From NCBI RefSeq assembly GCF_002101965.1, contig NZ_LQQA01000015.1, forward strand, positions 62,001-126,000: a stretch of 64,000 bases of DNA, in the 5' to 3' direction. Under the pieces are notes generated by a model. It was not told the origin of the DNA and searched no databases. It was given only the letters and a program-made list of their open reading frames with translations. Source of the stretch: Mycolicibacterium wolinskyi. Lineage in GTDB: Bacteria > Actinomycetota > Actinomycetes > Mycobacteriales > Mycobacteriaceae. Below are positions 42,841 through 51,603 of this stretch, piece after piece; position 1 is the stretch's first letter, and the number at the start of each line of letters is the position of its first letter. Position numbers and translations under genes: made by a program.

Positions 42841-43698
42841 ATGACAACGCGATCACTACCCGAGATCTTGAACGGCGCGCCGTTGACGGCTGTGGGCGTC
42901 GCGGTCATCAGGGCCAGAGAATCCGCGCGTGCCGACCGGCTGTACGACGATCCCTATGCGCGCCGGTTCGTCGAGGCGGCCGAACAGGCGTATCTGAGTC
43001 CCAATGCACCCGCGGGGGCGGCCGAGACCTGGGGGTCGGTGCTGCGCCTGGCCGATGTCATGTACGAGCCCCGCACCCTGGGGGTGCGGATCGCCGACGA
43101 TGCGTTGCTGCAGGCGGCGGCCGAGGGTCGCACCCAGATCGTGCTGTTGGGTGCGGGTCTGGACACCCACGCATACCGGCTGTCCTGGCCGAGGGCTGTG
43201 CACCTCTTCGAAATCGATCTGCCGCAACTGTTCGCGTTCAAAGAGCAGGTGCTCGAAGGGATCCGGCCGGCGTGTGATCGACACGTCGTACCCGCAGATC
43301 TGGGCGGCAGCGAGTGGCCGAAAGTCCTTCTCGACAGTGGTTTTCAGCCGGAAGTCCCCACCCATTGGGTGGATCACGCGTTGATGACCCTGCCCACCGA
43401 CGTGGCCCGGGCGGGGGTTCGCGCCGTGACCGAGCTCTCGGCTCCGGGTAGCCGGTATGGCTTTCCGGTCATGGCCGGTGCCGCGTTCCGCAACACCCTG
43501 CGGTCTGTGGCGGCCGAGGGCCTGTATCGGGATATGCCGAACACCGAGCGGGGACTTGGTGAGGATGCCCGGGAGTGGCTTGAGAGCATCGGTTGGACAA
43601 CGTCTTTCAAATCCACAGCTGAACTGACCGAAGGATATCCGCGCCAGGTCGCTGCCGAAGACTCCGGCGGACACGTCGTCGCGACCCGGCGCGGATAA
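42841..43698 (+). CDS. Class I SAM-dependent methyltransferase (mycobacterial LCMT/PPM-like family)
   Basis: The 285-residue protein belongs to the large mycobacterial family related to leucine carboxyl methyltransferases. It has VGVAVIRARESARADRLYDDPYARRF, the SAM motif QIVLLGAGLDTHAYRLSWP, and FEIDLPQLFAFKEQVL. Members are thought to O-methylate small or lipid substrates, but few are characterised. It diverges from the TetR gene at 42731 and precedes the XRE-cupin gene by 85 bases, which hold an AGGACA-type dyad belonging to the latter. ATG 42841 is preceded by a GGGGGA site. Confidence 0.87.
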   Translation: MTTRSLPEILNGAPLTAVGVAVIRARESARADRLYDDPYARRFVEAAEQAYLSPNAPAGAAETWGSVLRLADVMYEPRTLGVRIADDALLQAAAEGRTQIVLLGAGLDTHAYRLSWPRAVHLFEIDLPQLFAFKEQVLEGIRPACDRHVVPADLGGSEWPKVLLDSGFQPEVPTHWVDHALMTLPTDVARAGVRAVTELSAPGSRYGFPVMAGAAFRNTLRSVAAEGLYRDMPNTERGLGEDAREWLESIGWTTSFKSTAELTEGYPRQVAAEDSGGHVVATRRG

Positions 43699-43712
43699 CC
43701 GGTGACACCTCC

Positions 43713-43733
43713 ACAGGACACCGGATGTCCTGT
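43713..43733. promoter_or_regulatory. AGGACA-N5-TGTCCT operator 1 (XRE-cupin gene)
   Basis: ACAGGACA and TGTCCTGT form a perfect 8-bp dyad around CCGGA. It lies 50 bases upstream of the XRE-cupin start. The core AGGACA-N5-TGTCCT recurs at 44495 and 44577, pointing to autoregulation. Confidence 0.75.
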
Positions 43734-43783
43734 AGTGGATATGTCACACTGTCAGGCGTGGCACCGACGACTGCTGAGCAATC

Positions 43784-44311
43784 ATGAGCGCACTGCTGCG
43801 TGCCGTGCGTCAACAGCGGGGGATGACGCTCGATGAACTGGCCGAGGCCACCGGCTTGACGAAGAGTTACCTGTCGAAGATCGAACGGCAGCGCTCCACA
43901 CCGTCCATCGCCGTTGCGATGAAGGTCGCGCGGGTCCTCGAGGTCGACGTGGCTCAACTCTTCGCCGAGGACCCGGCCACCGCGACGTTGTCGGTAAACC
44001 GCGCCGACGAACGGCCGGACGCCCGTTACCACGCTGTCGCGTCCGCCATGCTCGGGAAAACGATGTCGCCGTTCATCGTTCGCCCGACACTCCGGTTCGC
44101 CGAGCATCCGCATCCAGCCCATGCCGGCCAGGAAATGGTCTTCGTGCACCGCGGGACAGTCGAATTGCGCTACGAGGACCAGCTGGTGACGCTCGAGGCC
44201 GGCGACAGCGCCTACTTCGACGCCTCCCGCCCGCACCAGCTGCGTCAACGGGGGAGTGCCCCGAGTGAGGTGCTGGTCGTGACTCACACGGAGTACCCCC
44301 GTAACCGCTGA
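43784..44311 (+). CDS. XRE-family regulator with C-terminal cupin domain
   Basis: The 175-residue regulator has an N-terminal helix-turn-helix (GMTLDELAEATGLTKSYLSKIERQRSTPSIAVAMKVARVL) and a cupin sensor domain (HAGQEMVFVHRGTVELRY, EAGDSAYFDASRPHQLRQRG). Such proteins (PuuR/SutR type) control amino-acid, amine or sulphur catabolic genes. Three perfect AGGACA-N5-TGTCCT dyads lie before this gene, the micropeptide and the aldolase operon, and are most simply its binding sites. ATG 43784 lacks a clear ribosome site. The ligand is unknown. Confidence 0.9.
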   Translation: MSALLRAVRQQRGMTLDELAEATGLTKSYLSKIERQRSTPSIAVAMKVARVLEVDVAQLFAEDPATATLSVNRADERPDARYHAVASAMLGKTMSPFIVRPTLRFAEHPHPAHAGQEMVFVHRGTVELRYEDQLVTLEAGDSAYFDASRPHQLRQRGSAPSEVLVVTHTEYPRNR

Positions 44312-44317
44312 ATCCGG

Positions 44318-44449
44318 TCAGCAATTGAGGCTGACATGGACGGTGTGGATGGGCTCGAGGTCGGGCAAACCGTGGATCGTGACGGTCTTTGCCTGAGGGC
44401 GCACCGCACTGACTCGGCGGGCCGGTGCCGACCTTGTCAGGTGCTTCAT
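44318..44449 (-). CDS. Cysteine-ended micropeptide (43 residues)
   Basis: The frame encodes MKHLTRSAPARRVSAV, RPQAKTVTIHGLPD and LEPIHTVHVSLNC, ending in Cys. A GAGGAG lies 7 bases before the ATG, and a perfect AGGACA-N5-TGTCCT dyad (44495-44511) lies about 45 bases upstream, so it is probably transcribed under XRE-cupin control. The basic N-terminal half and hydrophobic, alternating C-terminal half could be a leader and core of a modified peptide or a small metal- or thiol-active protein. No family is recognised. It converges on the XRE gene with a 6-base gap. Confidence 0.6.
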   Translation of the reverse strand: MKHLTRSAPARRVSAVRPQAKTVTIHGLPDLEPIHTVHVSLNC

Positions 44450-44494
44450 CTCGGTTCTCCTCGTTGTTCGCATTGACAACGCAGGGGCGATGAT

Positions 44495-44511
44495 AGGACA
44501 CAAAGTGTCCT
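44495..44511. promoter_or_regulatory. AGGACA-N5-TGTCCT operator 2 (micropeptide)
   Basis: The 17-base dyad has centre CAAAG, identical to operator 3. It lies upstream of the micropeptide on the minus strand. Directly after it in that direction is TATCAT, a possible -10 box. Confidence 0.7.
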
Positions 44512-44568
44512 TCCGGTAGTCACCAACCTCCGGCGGACGGGTGCAGATCCGTCGGGTGGGAAACAATC

Positions 44569-44597
44569 TTGACTGAAGGACACAAAGTGTCCTAACG
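44569..44597 (+). promoter_or_regulatory. Promoter with AGGACA-N5-TGTCCT operator 3 (aldolase operon)
   Basis: TTGACT (44569-44574) and TAACGT-like bases at about 44593-44597 could form the promoter. The dyad AGGACA-CAAAG-TGTCCT (44577-44593) fills the space between them, an ideal place for repression. The aldolase ATG is 46 bases further on. Confidence 0.7.
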
Positions 44598-44642
44598 TCG
44601 GCGGTGTGTCACCGACCGCGAAATACTGGAAAGGGGCTCCCC

Positions 44643-45428
44643 ATGACGAGCACACTTGGTGATTCGAAGCAGGTCTTGATGCAACGCGCCCTCGACGGAC
44701 TAGCGAATCACATCGAGGACTCTGCGCTGACCATCCGGCAGAAACTTGCGCTGACGTGCCGGGCGCTGTTCGACGCCGGTCATGATTCAGGCCTGGCCGG
44801 TCAGATCACCGCGCGCGCCGAAGCGCCGGGAACCTATTACACGCAACGTCTCGGTCTTGGTTTCGACGAGATCACCGACGAGAACCTGCTGCTCGTCGAC
44901 GAGGACCTCAATGTTCTCGACGGCAGCGGAATGGCCAACCCCGCCAACCGTTTCCATTCCTGGATCTATCGTGCCCGCCCGGACGTGCAATGCATCGTCC
45001 ACACGCATCCGTTCCATGTGGCGGCGCTGTCGATGTTGGAGGTTCCGCTGAAGGTGTCGCAGATGGACATCGCCCCGCTCTACGACGACTGCGCGTTCCT
45101 CGCCGATTGGCCGGGTGTGCCCGTCGGCAACGAGGAAGGCGAGATCATCAGCGCGGCGCTGGGCGACAAGAAAGCCATTCTGCTGGCCCACCACGGACAT
45201 GTGGTGGCAGGCGCGAGCGTCGAGGAGGCGTGCTCGCTGGCGATGCTGATCGAACGCGGCGCCAAACTGCAGCTCGCCGCGATGGCCGCAGGCACCGTGG
45301 CCGACCTTCCGCCCCGGCTGGCCCGCGAAGCCCACGACTGGACGCTTCGTCCCAAACGCAGCCAGGCCAACTTCGCCTACTACGCGCGGCGTGCCCTCGT
45401 CCGCCATCCCGACGCGATCACCAACTAG
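44643..45428 (+). CDS. Class II aldolase/adducin-family protein
   Basis: The 261-residue protein has the class II aldolase fold with the zinc site HTHPFHVAAL and a second His pair in LLAHHGHVVAGASVEEA, plus HDSGLAGQITARAEAP. Relatives cleave sugar phosphates or act on hydroxy-oxo acids. GGAAAGGGG lies before ATG 44643. It heads an operon with a DHDPS-like aldolase and YggS, driven by a promoter containing the XRE-cupin site. The two aldolase-type enzymes may act in turn on an unknown hydroxy acid. Confidence 0.87.
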   Translation: MTSTLGDSKQVLMQRALDGLANHIEDSALTIRQKLALTCRALFDAGHDSGLAGQITARAEAPGTYYTQRLGLGFDEITDENLLLVDEDLNVLDGSGMANPANRFHSWIYRARPDVQCIVHTHPFHVAALSMLEVPLKVSQMDIAPLYDDCAFLADWPGVPVGNEEGEIISAALGDKKAILLAHHGHVVAGASVEEACSLAMLIERGAKLQLAAMAAGTVADLPPRLAREAHDWTLRPKRSQANFAYYARRALVRHPDAITN

Positions 45429-45452
45429 ACCCGAGCCGAAAGAGAGAAGCAA

Positions 45453-46334
45453 ATGTCCACGAACGAAATCCACGGCATCCTCGCCTATCCCGTCACGCCG
45501 TTCACCGCGGACAACGACGTCGACACCGGAAAACTGGCCGCACTCGTCGAACGCTTGGTGGCCGATGGCGCGCACGGGATCGTTCCGCTCGGCAGCACCG
45601 GCGAGTCCGCCTACCTCACCGAGGCCGAGTTCGACGCCGTCGTCGACACCACGATTGGCGTGGTGGGCCGTCGCGTGCCGGTCATCATCGGCGCGTCCGA
45701 TCTGACCACCGCCAACACCATTCGTCGCGCACAGTATGCCGAGCGCGCCGGTGCCGACGCGGTGATGGTGGTGCCGATCTCGTACTGGAAGCTGTCGGAG
45801 CGTGAACTCCGTCAGCACTATGCGGCGATCGGCGCAGCCATCGGCATTCCCATCATGGTGTACAACAACCCGGCGACCAGCGGCATCGACATGAGCCCGG
45901 AACTGCTGGTGTCGATGTTCGACGACATCGACAACGTGACGATGGTCAAGGAGTCGACCGGAGATCTATCGCGCATGCAGCGGATCGCCGAGCTCAGCGA
46001 CGGGCAGCTGCCGTTCTACAACGGCAACAACCCGTTGGCGCTCAAGGCATTCAACGCGGGGGCCAAGGGCTGGTGCACCGCGGCGCCGAACCTGCGCCCA
46101 CAGCCCTGCCTCGACCTCTACGAGGCGGTCCGCGCCGGTGACGGCCCTCGTGCTGAAGCGTTGTACGAGGAGATGCGGCCGTTGCTGGAGTTCATCGTGG
46201 CCGGCGGGTTGCCGACGACGGTCAAAGCCGGCCTCGAGCTGCTCGGCCAAGGTATGGGCGATCCCCGCCCGCCGCTGCTCCCGCTCGACGTCGACAGCCG
46301 GGCACAACTCAGCCGTCTACTGACCACCGCGTAA
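45453..46334 (+). CDS. Dihydrodipicolinate synthase / N-acetylneuraminate lyase-family aldolase
   Basis: The 293-residue class I aldolase has GILAYPVTPFTADNDVD, the GSTGESAYLT loop, the Tyr in MVYNNPATSG and the Schiff-base Lys166 in MVKEST. Several family members act on pyruvate-linked substrates in catabolism, and the location outside a lysine-synthesis context makes a catabolic role likely. It follows the class II aldolase by 24 bases with AGAGAAG as ribosome site. Pyruvate is the usual keto component of the family; the partner aldehyde is unknown. Confidence 0.87.
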   Translation: MSTNEIHGILAYPVTPFTADNDVDTGKLAALVERLVADGAHGIVPLGSTGESAYLTEAEFDAVVDTTIGVVGRRVPVIIGASDLTTANTIRRAQYAERAGADAVMVVPISYWKLSERELRQHYAAIGAAIGIPIMVYNNPATSGIDMSPELLVSMFDDIDNVTMVKESTGDLSRMQRIAELSDGQLPFYNGNNPLALKAFNAGAKGWCTAAPNLRPQPCLDLYEAVRAGDGPRAEALYEEMRPLLEFIVAGGLPTTVKAGLELLGQGMGDPRPPLLPLDVDSRAQLSRLLTTA

Positions 46335-46366
46335 TCCGGACGGTTGGCCGGAGGAGAATTCGGTTC

Positions 46367-47122
46367 ATGAGTCACCCGACCGCTTACCCGCAGGCTCGCA
46401 CCGTCGCCGACTTCACCCACAACCTCCGTGAGGTCGGTGAGCGGATCGAGGCCGCGCTGCAACGGGCCGGCCGCGAGCCCGGCGACGTGCGGCTGTTGCC
46501 GGTGAGCAAGACGGTCGACGAGGATCGGCTGCGACTCGCGGCCGCCGCCGGGTGCACGATGTTCGGGGAGAACAAGGTGCAGGAGGCCAAACGCAAGTGG
46601 CGCAACCTGTCCGACCTCGACGTGCAGTGGTCGGTGATCGGCCACCTCCAGACCAACAAGGCCAAGGACGTCGCGGAGTTCGCCGCGGAGTTCCAGGCGC
46701 TCGACAACGCGCGGGCGGCGCAAGCCCTCGATCGGCGCCTGCAGACCCTGGGTCGCTCTCTCGACGTCTTTGTCCAGGTCAACACCTCGGGTGAGGACTC
46801 GAAATACGGCTTGGCGCCCGACGACGTGATCGGGTTCCTGCGGACACTGCCGAGCTACAGCGCGCTACGCGTTCGCGGGCTCATGACCATCGCCGTCTTG
46901 AGTTCCGATGTCGAGCGCATCCGGCCCTGCTTCGCATTACTGCGTAAGTTGCGCGATCACGCACGCGAACTCGACGTCGTCGGACCCGGCGAACTGTCGA
47001 TGGGTATGTCCGGTGACTACGAGGTCGCGATCGAGGAAGGCGCGACGTGCGTGCGGGTCGGGCAGGCGATATTCGGCGCCCGCGCGACTCCGGACAGCCA
47101 CTACTGGCCCACCAGCCAGTAG
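46367..47122 (+). CDS. YggS/PROSC-family pyridoxal-phosphate homeostasis protein
   Basis: The 251-residue PLP-binding barrel has the cofactor Lys48 in LPVSKTVDED, FGENKVQEAKRKW, the QWSVIGHLQTNKAKDV motif, LDVFVQVNTSGEDSKYGL and LSMGMSGDYEVAIEEGATCVRVG. YggS proteins buffer free PLP and are usually encoded near cell-division genes in mycobacteria. Here it sits behind two aldolases and may be a paralogue tied to that pathway. A GGAGGAG site precedes ATG 46367, 32 bases after the aldolase stop. Confidence 0.88.
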   Translation: MSHPTAYPQARTVADFTHNLREVGERIEAALQRAGREPGDVRLLPVSKTVDEDRLRLAAAAGCTMFGENKVQEAKRKWRNLSDLDVQWSVIGHLQTNKAKDVAEFAAEFQALDNARAAQALDRRLQTLGRSLDVFVQVNTSGEDSKYGLAPDDVIGFLRTLPSYSALRVRGLMTIAVLSSDVERIRPCFALLRKLRDHARELDVVGPGELSMGMSGDYEVAIEEGATCVRVGQAIFGARATPDSHYWPTSQ

Positions 47123-47130
47123 CACCGGAC

Positions 47131-48102
47131 TCACCGCAGCTTCAGCACCACCTTGCCCTTGGCGGTCCGATTCTCAAGGGACGCAATGGCTTCGGCGGCC
47201 TGCTCCAGTGGATACACTTCGGGTTGCGGTGCCGCGACGGCTCCGGAGGCCAACAGCGGTTCGAGCTCGGCCCACTGCTCGGCGAGGTAGCCGGGATGCG
47301 AGAAGCTCCATGCACCCCAACCGGCACCGACCACGTCGACGTTGTTGAGCAGTAGGCGGTTGACCTTGACGGTGGGAATCTCACCACCGGTGAAGCCGAC
47401 CACCAAGAGTCGCCCGCCGACCGCGAGCGAGCGCAGGGAATCGGTGAAGCGGTCACCGCCAACGGGGTCGAGGACGATGTCGACGCCCCGCCCACCGGTG
47501 AGTTCTTTGACCGCGTCGCGAAACCCGTCGGCCAGAACCACGTCGGAAGCTCCTGCGCTCCTGGCGATTTCCGCCTTCTCCTCGGTGGACACCACCGCGA
47601 TGGTGCGTGACGCGCCCAGCGCGGGCGCCAGTCGCAGCGCGGAGGTGCCGATGCCACCGGCCGCGCCGTGCACCAAAACCGTCTCGCCCTGCGCGAGTCT
47701 GCCGCGGGTACGCAGCGCGAACTGCACCGTCAGGTCGTTGAACAGAATGCCCGCACCGGCCTCGAACGACACCGCATCGGGCAGCTTGAACACCCGATCG
47801 GCAGGTAGCGCAACCACTTCGGCCATCCCGCCGGACAACATCGTCAGACCGAGTACTCGGTCACCGGCCGCCACGTGCGCATCGGCCGGTGCGCTGCGCA
47901 CCACGCCGGCGATCTCGGCGCCGGGGCTGAACGGCAACTCCGGCTTGTACTGGTAGAGCCCGCGGGTCAGCAGCGCGTCGGGAAACGCCACCCCGGCGGC
48001 GTGGACGTCGATGACGACGGCGTCGTCGCCTGCCGGCTCGTCCACGTCGGCCACCTGCACCGCATCGGGACCGTCGAGCCGGGTGATCAGTGCTGCACGC
48101 AT
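47131..48102 (-). CDS. Quinone oxidoreductase-like medium-chain dehydrogenase (zinc-independent)
   Basis: The 323-residue MDR enzyme has AAGVAFPDALLTRGLYQYKPELPFSPGAEIAGVV, the QOR signature VLVHGAAGGIGTSALRLA, and VDIVLDPVGGDRFTDSLRSLAVGGRLLVVGF. Cys ligands for zinc are absent. Such NADPH-linked enzymes reduce quinones or alpha,beta-unsaturated carbonyls. AGGAAGG lies upstream of ATG 48102. It converges on the YggS gene with an 8-base gap and diverges from the alcohol dehydrogenase at 48186. Confidence 0.87.
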   Translation of the reverse strand: MRAALITRLDGPDAVQVADVDEPAGDDAVVIDVHAAGVAFPDALLTRGLYQYKPELPFSPGAEIAGVVRSAPADAHVAAGDRVLGLTMLSGGMAEVVALPADRVFKLPDAVSFEAGAGILFNDLTVQFALRTRGRLAQGETVLVHGAAGGIGTSALRLAPALGASRTIAVVSTEEKAEIARSAGASDVVLADGFRDAVKELTGGRGVDIVLDPVGGDRFTDSLRSLAVGGRLLVVGFTGGEIPTVKVNRLLLNNVDVVGAGWGAWSFSHPGYLAEQWAELEPLLASGAVAAPQPEVYPLEQAAEAIASLENRTAKGKVVLKLR

Positions 48103-48150
48103 GAGGGCCTTCCTGTTGTCGTCGTGCCACATTCTGCCCGGAACCGATTG

Positions 48151-48162
48151 TGACAGGTGTCA
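48151..48162. promoter_or_regulatory. Short palindrome between divergent QOR and alcohol dehydrogenase
   Basis: TGACA and TGTCA flank GG, giving a 12-base inverted repeat. It overlaps a possible -35 region for the alcohol dehydrogenase gene. No regulator gene is adjacent. Confidence 0.3.
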
Positions 48163-48185
48163 AGTTTGTCGCTTAACATCACCGG

Positions 48186-49274
48186 ATGCTCACTGCCCGC
48201 GCCGCGGTCCTGCTCGACGCCGGAGCCGATCCGCAATTGACCGACGTGCAGATACGCCCGCCGGTCGAGGACGAAGTGCTCGTCAAGATCGATGCGGTGG
48301 GCATCTGCCACACCGACGTCAGTGTGGCTGCACGCTTCCGCAAGCTGCCGATGGTGTTCGGACACGAGGGAGCGGGGGCTGTCGTCGAGGTCGGCCCGAA
48401 GGCGCGGCGGCGGGTTGGCGAACGGGTGGTGCTGACCTTCGCGAGCTGCGGAGCCTGCGCGAACTGCGCCGCCGACCGTCCGGCCTACTGCGACCAGTCC
48501 ACGGACCTCAACATGCGTGGCAGCCGCCGCGACGAGTCCAGCGCGCTGTGGCTGGACGGCGCACCGGTCGGCGGCGGCTTCTTCGGTCAGTCCAGTTTCG
48601 CCACGTACGCGATCGCCGGAAGCCGCAACGCCGTCGTCGTACCCGAATCGATCGATCCCGCGCTGGCCGCCCCGCTCGGCTGCAGTGTGCAGACCGGCGT
48701 CGGCGCGGTGCTCAACGTGCTCGCATCGCGACCCGAGGACGCGGTCGTCGTGTTCGGCGCTGGCGCGGTCGGCTTGTCGGCCGTCATGGGTGCCCGCATC
48801 GCGGGGTGCCGGGCCATCGTCGCGGTCGACCCCATCGAGCAACGGCGCGCGCTCGCAACAGAATTGGGCGCGACCGCCACCGTCGATCCGACCGCCACCG
48901 ATGCTACGGCCGCGGTGCTCGAGTTGACGGGGGGAGCGGCGGGCGCCGTCGACACCACTGCGCGGCCCGACGTCATCGCGTCGGCCGTCGCGGTCTTGCG
49001 ATCCCGCGGGACGCTGGCGCTGCTGGGCTTGGGCGCGCTGACCGCCGAGCTTCCCGTCGCCGTCATCATGGGCCGGGGCCTGACGGTGCGCGGGGTGGTG
49101 GAGGGCGACAGCGAGCCGCATACCTTCATCCCGCGGCTCGTCGATTTCTACCGAACTGGCGAACTGCCGCTCGACAAATTGGTCACGTCGTACCCCTTCG
49201 GCGACTTCGACCGGGTGTGGGCCGCTGCCAAGGCCGGTGAGGTGGTCAAACCAGTGTTGGTTACCGAGCGGTAG
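48186..49274 (+). CDS. Zinc-dependent alcohol dehydrogenase (MDR)
   Basis: The 362-residue enzyme keeps the catalytic zinc ligands in GICHTD and GHEGAG, a four-cysteine structural zinc loop in CGACANCAADRPAYC, and the cofactor motif VVFGAGAVGLSAVMGARIAG, with VDPIEQRR after the second strand suggesting NAD. An insertion near residues 110-130 (TDLNMRGSRRDES) is typical of the class III or aryl-alcohol group. It acts on an alcohol/aldehyde pair of unknown identity. It is followed 41 bases later by a hydrolase, with which it may be co-transcribed. Confidence 0.87.
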   Translation: MLTARAAVLLDAGADPQLTDVQIRPPVEDEVLVKIDAVGICHTDVSVAARFRKLPMVFGHEGAGAVVEVGPKARRRVGERVVLTFASCGACANCAADRPAYCDQSTDLNMRGSRRDESSALWLDGAPVGGGFFGQSSFATYAIAGSRNAVVVPESIDPALAAPLGCSVQTGVGAVLNVLASRPEDAVVVFGAGAVGLSAVMGARIAGCRAIVAVDPIEQRRALATELGATATVDPTATDATAAVLELTGGAAGAVDTTARPDVIASAVAVLRSRGTLALLGLGALTAELPVAVIMGRGLTVRGVVEGDSEPHTFIPRLVDFYRTGELPLDKLVTSYPFGDFDRVWAAAKAGEVVKPVLVTER

Positions 49275-49315
49275 GATCGCACGACCAGGCAACGAAGCCG
49301 ATGAACGGAGCATCC

Positions 49316-50239
49316 ATGTCTCTTCCCCAGCTACCTTCCGGACGCACCGTCGAGGTGCGTGCCGTCGATGGGGTCAAGCTGCACGCAGAGGTATTCGGGC
49401 CGGAGGATGGCTATCCGATCGTGCTGGCACACGGCATCACGTGCGCCATCGAAGTCTGGGCTCATCAGATCGCCGACCTGGCCGGCGATTACCGGGTCAT
49501 CGCCTATGACCACCGCGGGCACGGCCGCAGCGAGACGCCCCGCAGCCGCAACCGCTACAGCCTCAACCACCTGGCCGCCGACCTGGACGCGGTGCTCGAC
49601 GCCACGCTGAATCCTGGCGAGCACGCTGTCATCGCCGGTCATTCGATGGGCGGGATCGCGATCACGTCGTGGTCGCAGCGCTACCCGAACCGTGTTCAGT
49701 CGTGCGCGGACGCCGTCGCCCTGATCAACACCAGCACCGGCGACCTGCTGCGCGACGTGCAGCTGGCCCAGGTGCCCGCCCGCCTGACGGCGACCCGGAT
49801 CCGCACCGCCGGGACGGTGTTGCGGACATTCGGCAGCACCCGCATGCCGAAGATGGCCGAGGGGCCCAACAAGCGCTTCGTCGCGCAGCTCGCGGTCGGC
49901 CGGGACGCCGAGCCGTGGGTCGCCGACTTCGTCTACCAACTGTTCGCCGCGACACCGCCGGTCGGCCGCGGAGCCTGGACGCGCGTACTCGTCGACAACC
50001 TCGGCCCCAAGCACATCTCGCTACGCAACCTCACGGTGCCGACGCTCGTGATCGGCAGCGCGAAAGACCGGTTGCTGCCGATCAACGCGTCGCGGCGCAT
50101 CGCCGCCGACGCCCCCAATCTGGCCGGGTTCGTCGAGTTGGGCGGCGGGCACTGCGCAATCCTCGAACGCCCCGACGACGTCAATGCTCAGTTGCGGTCA
50201 CTGGCCGAGTCGGTGACGGCCACACAGCGGATCAGCTAG
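49316..50239 (+). CDS. Alpha/beta hydrolase
   Basis: The 307-residue serine hydrolase has the oxyanion [18 protein letters not shown], the nucleophile elbow GHSMGGIA, an acid in GSAKDRLLP and the catalytic His in [14 protein letters not shown]. The family includes esterases and C-C hydrolases. ATG 49316 (MSLPQLP) is placed behind GGAG; an earlier start at 49301 is possible. Its last 8 bases overlap the end of the convergent amine oxidase gene. The substrate is unknown. Confidence 0.85.
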   Translation: MSLPQLPSGRTVEVRAVDGVKLHAEVFGPEDGYPIVLAHGITCAIEVWAHQIADLAGDYRVIAYDHRGHGRSETPRSRNRYSLNHLAADLDAVLDATLNPGEHAVIAGHSMGGIAITSWSQRYPNRVQSCADAVALINTSTGDLLRDVQLAQVPARLTATRIRTAGTVLRTFGSTRMPKMAEGPNKRFVAQLAVGRDAEPWVADFVYQLFAATPPVGRGAWTRVLVDNLGPKHISLRNLTVPTLVIGSAKDRLLPINASRRIAADAPNLAGFVELGGGHCAILERPDDVNAQLRSLAESVTATQRIS

Positions 50240-51584
50240 ACAGCCGCTCGGCCACCTCGCCGGCCGCCCGGCGGCCGGAGCGCACGGCGCCGTCGAGGAA
50301 TCCGGTCCAGGCGTCGGCGGTTTCCGTGCCCGCCCAATAGATGGCGTCGACGGGCCGGCGCAACCACTGCCCGTAGCGTGTCCATGACCCCGGCGGTACT
50401 GCCGCCGTCGGTCCGCCGGGTGCGAATTCTTCTGTGCCCCAACAATGATCGACGTAGTCGATGGGATTGAGCGCGGCGTCGCCGAACAAGGCGGCGAACC
50501 CGGCGAGTGCCTGCTCGCGGCGCTGCTCTGGCGGCAGCTCGTCGAACGACCGGGAGTCGGTGAAGCCGAGCAGGATGCCAGGGCCGTCGTCGCCGGGGCT
50601 GACATCGAACGTGATGAACACCGGACCCTCGTCGGAGAGCGCCTCGCCCGAACAGCCGTTGGCGCGCCAGTACGGGCGGTCATAGGCCGCGTACGCCTTG
50701 CTCAGGCTGCCCTGCGGCCAGTGCGCCGCCAACTTGTCATAGTGCTCGGGCAGCGGCGGGTCGAACTCGATACCCGAGCGGTGTTGCGGTGCGATCGCCA
50801 CGATCACCGCCCGAGCGCTCACATGGCCGTCCGGGCAGCTGACCGCCACCGTCCCGTCGGCGAGCCGCTCGATTCGCTCGACGGGCGCCTTCAGCACGAC
50901 GCGGTCGCCCAGCTCGTCGGCCATACGCACGGCGATCTGCTGAGTGCCCTCGGGGAACCGGTCCTGCTGCGCACCGCCCCTGACGTCGAGCAGCCGGTCC
51001 AGCCCACCGGCAGCCTTCACGTAGCGCACGGCGTGCAGCATCGACACCGCCTCCGGTTCGGCGCCCCACGTGACCCGCGACATGATGGCCATCAGGTTCC
51101 GCGTCGACGCGCTCGCATGCAGCGAGCGCAGCCACCGTTCCAAGCTGATCTTGTCGAGCTTGTGCGCCTGGGGGCCGCTCCATGGCTCGTCGACGCGGAT
51201 ACCGCGGCACAAGCGCTCGAACCGCCACTGGATGCGGGACACGTCGAGCAGTTCCAGGATCGACAGGCGCGGGATCGTGCTGCGGTAGGACCGCACCTTG
51301 CCGTGCCAGCGGATCAGGTTCTTGCCGCGGCTGTGGGTGGGGACGGTCTGGCAGCCGAGTTCGGCGGCGAGAGCCAGGACGGCATCCTGGGTCGGGCCGA
51401 CGAACGTGCCGCCCATGTCCACCGGCACCCCGGCGACCGTGGCGGTCGACGAGCGGCCACCCACCCGGTCGCGGCCCTCGAGCACCACCACCTTGTGGCC
51501 GAGGCGGACCAATTCGCGGGCGGCCGAGAGCCCGGCGAAGCCTGCTCCCACGATGACGACATCGGCACTCGGTGGAATGCTCAC
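50232..51584 (-). CDS. Flavin monoamine oxidase-like FAD enzyme
   Basis: The 450-residue flavoenzyme has the N-terminal FAD motif [39 protein letters not shown] and the amine-oxidase [18 protein letters not shown] late [27 protein letters not shown] follows. It resembles FAD monoamine oxidases and putrescine oxidases of actinobacteria; the exact amine cannot be told. It diverges from the F420-type gene at 51604 with only 19 bases between starts, so their promoters must overlap. It is far from the amine island but could feed aldehydes into related routes. Confidence 0.87.
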   Translation of the reverse strand: MSIPPSADVVIVGAGFAGLSAARELVRLGHKVVVLEGRDRVGGRSSTATVAGVPVDMGGTFVGPTQDAVLALAAELGCQTVPTHSRGKNLIRWHGKVRSYRSTIPRLSILELLDVSRIQWRFERLCRGIRVDEPWSGPQAHKLDKISLERWLRSLHASASTRNLMAIMSRVTWGAEPEAVSMLHAVRYVKAAGGLDRLLDVRGGAQQDRFPEGTQQIAVRMADELGDRVVLKAPVERIERLADGTVAVSCPDGHVSARAVIVAIAPQHRSGIEFDPPLPEHYDKLAAHWPQGSLSKAYAAYDRPYWRANGCSGEALSDEGPVFITFDVSPGDDGPGILLGFTDSRSFDELPPEQRREQALAGFAALFGDAALNPIDYVDHCWGTEEFAPGGPTAAVPPGSWTRYGQWLRRPVDAIYWAGTETADAWTGFLDGAVRSGRRAAGEVAERLSS

Positions 51585-51603
51585 GTGACTAGGCTCTCAC
51601 GGC

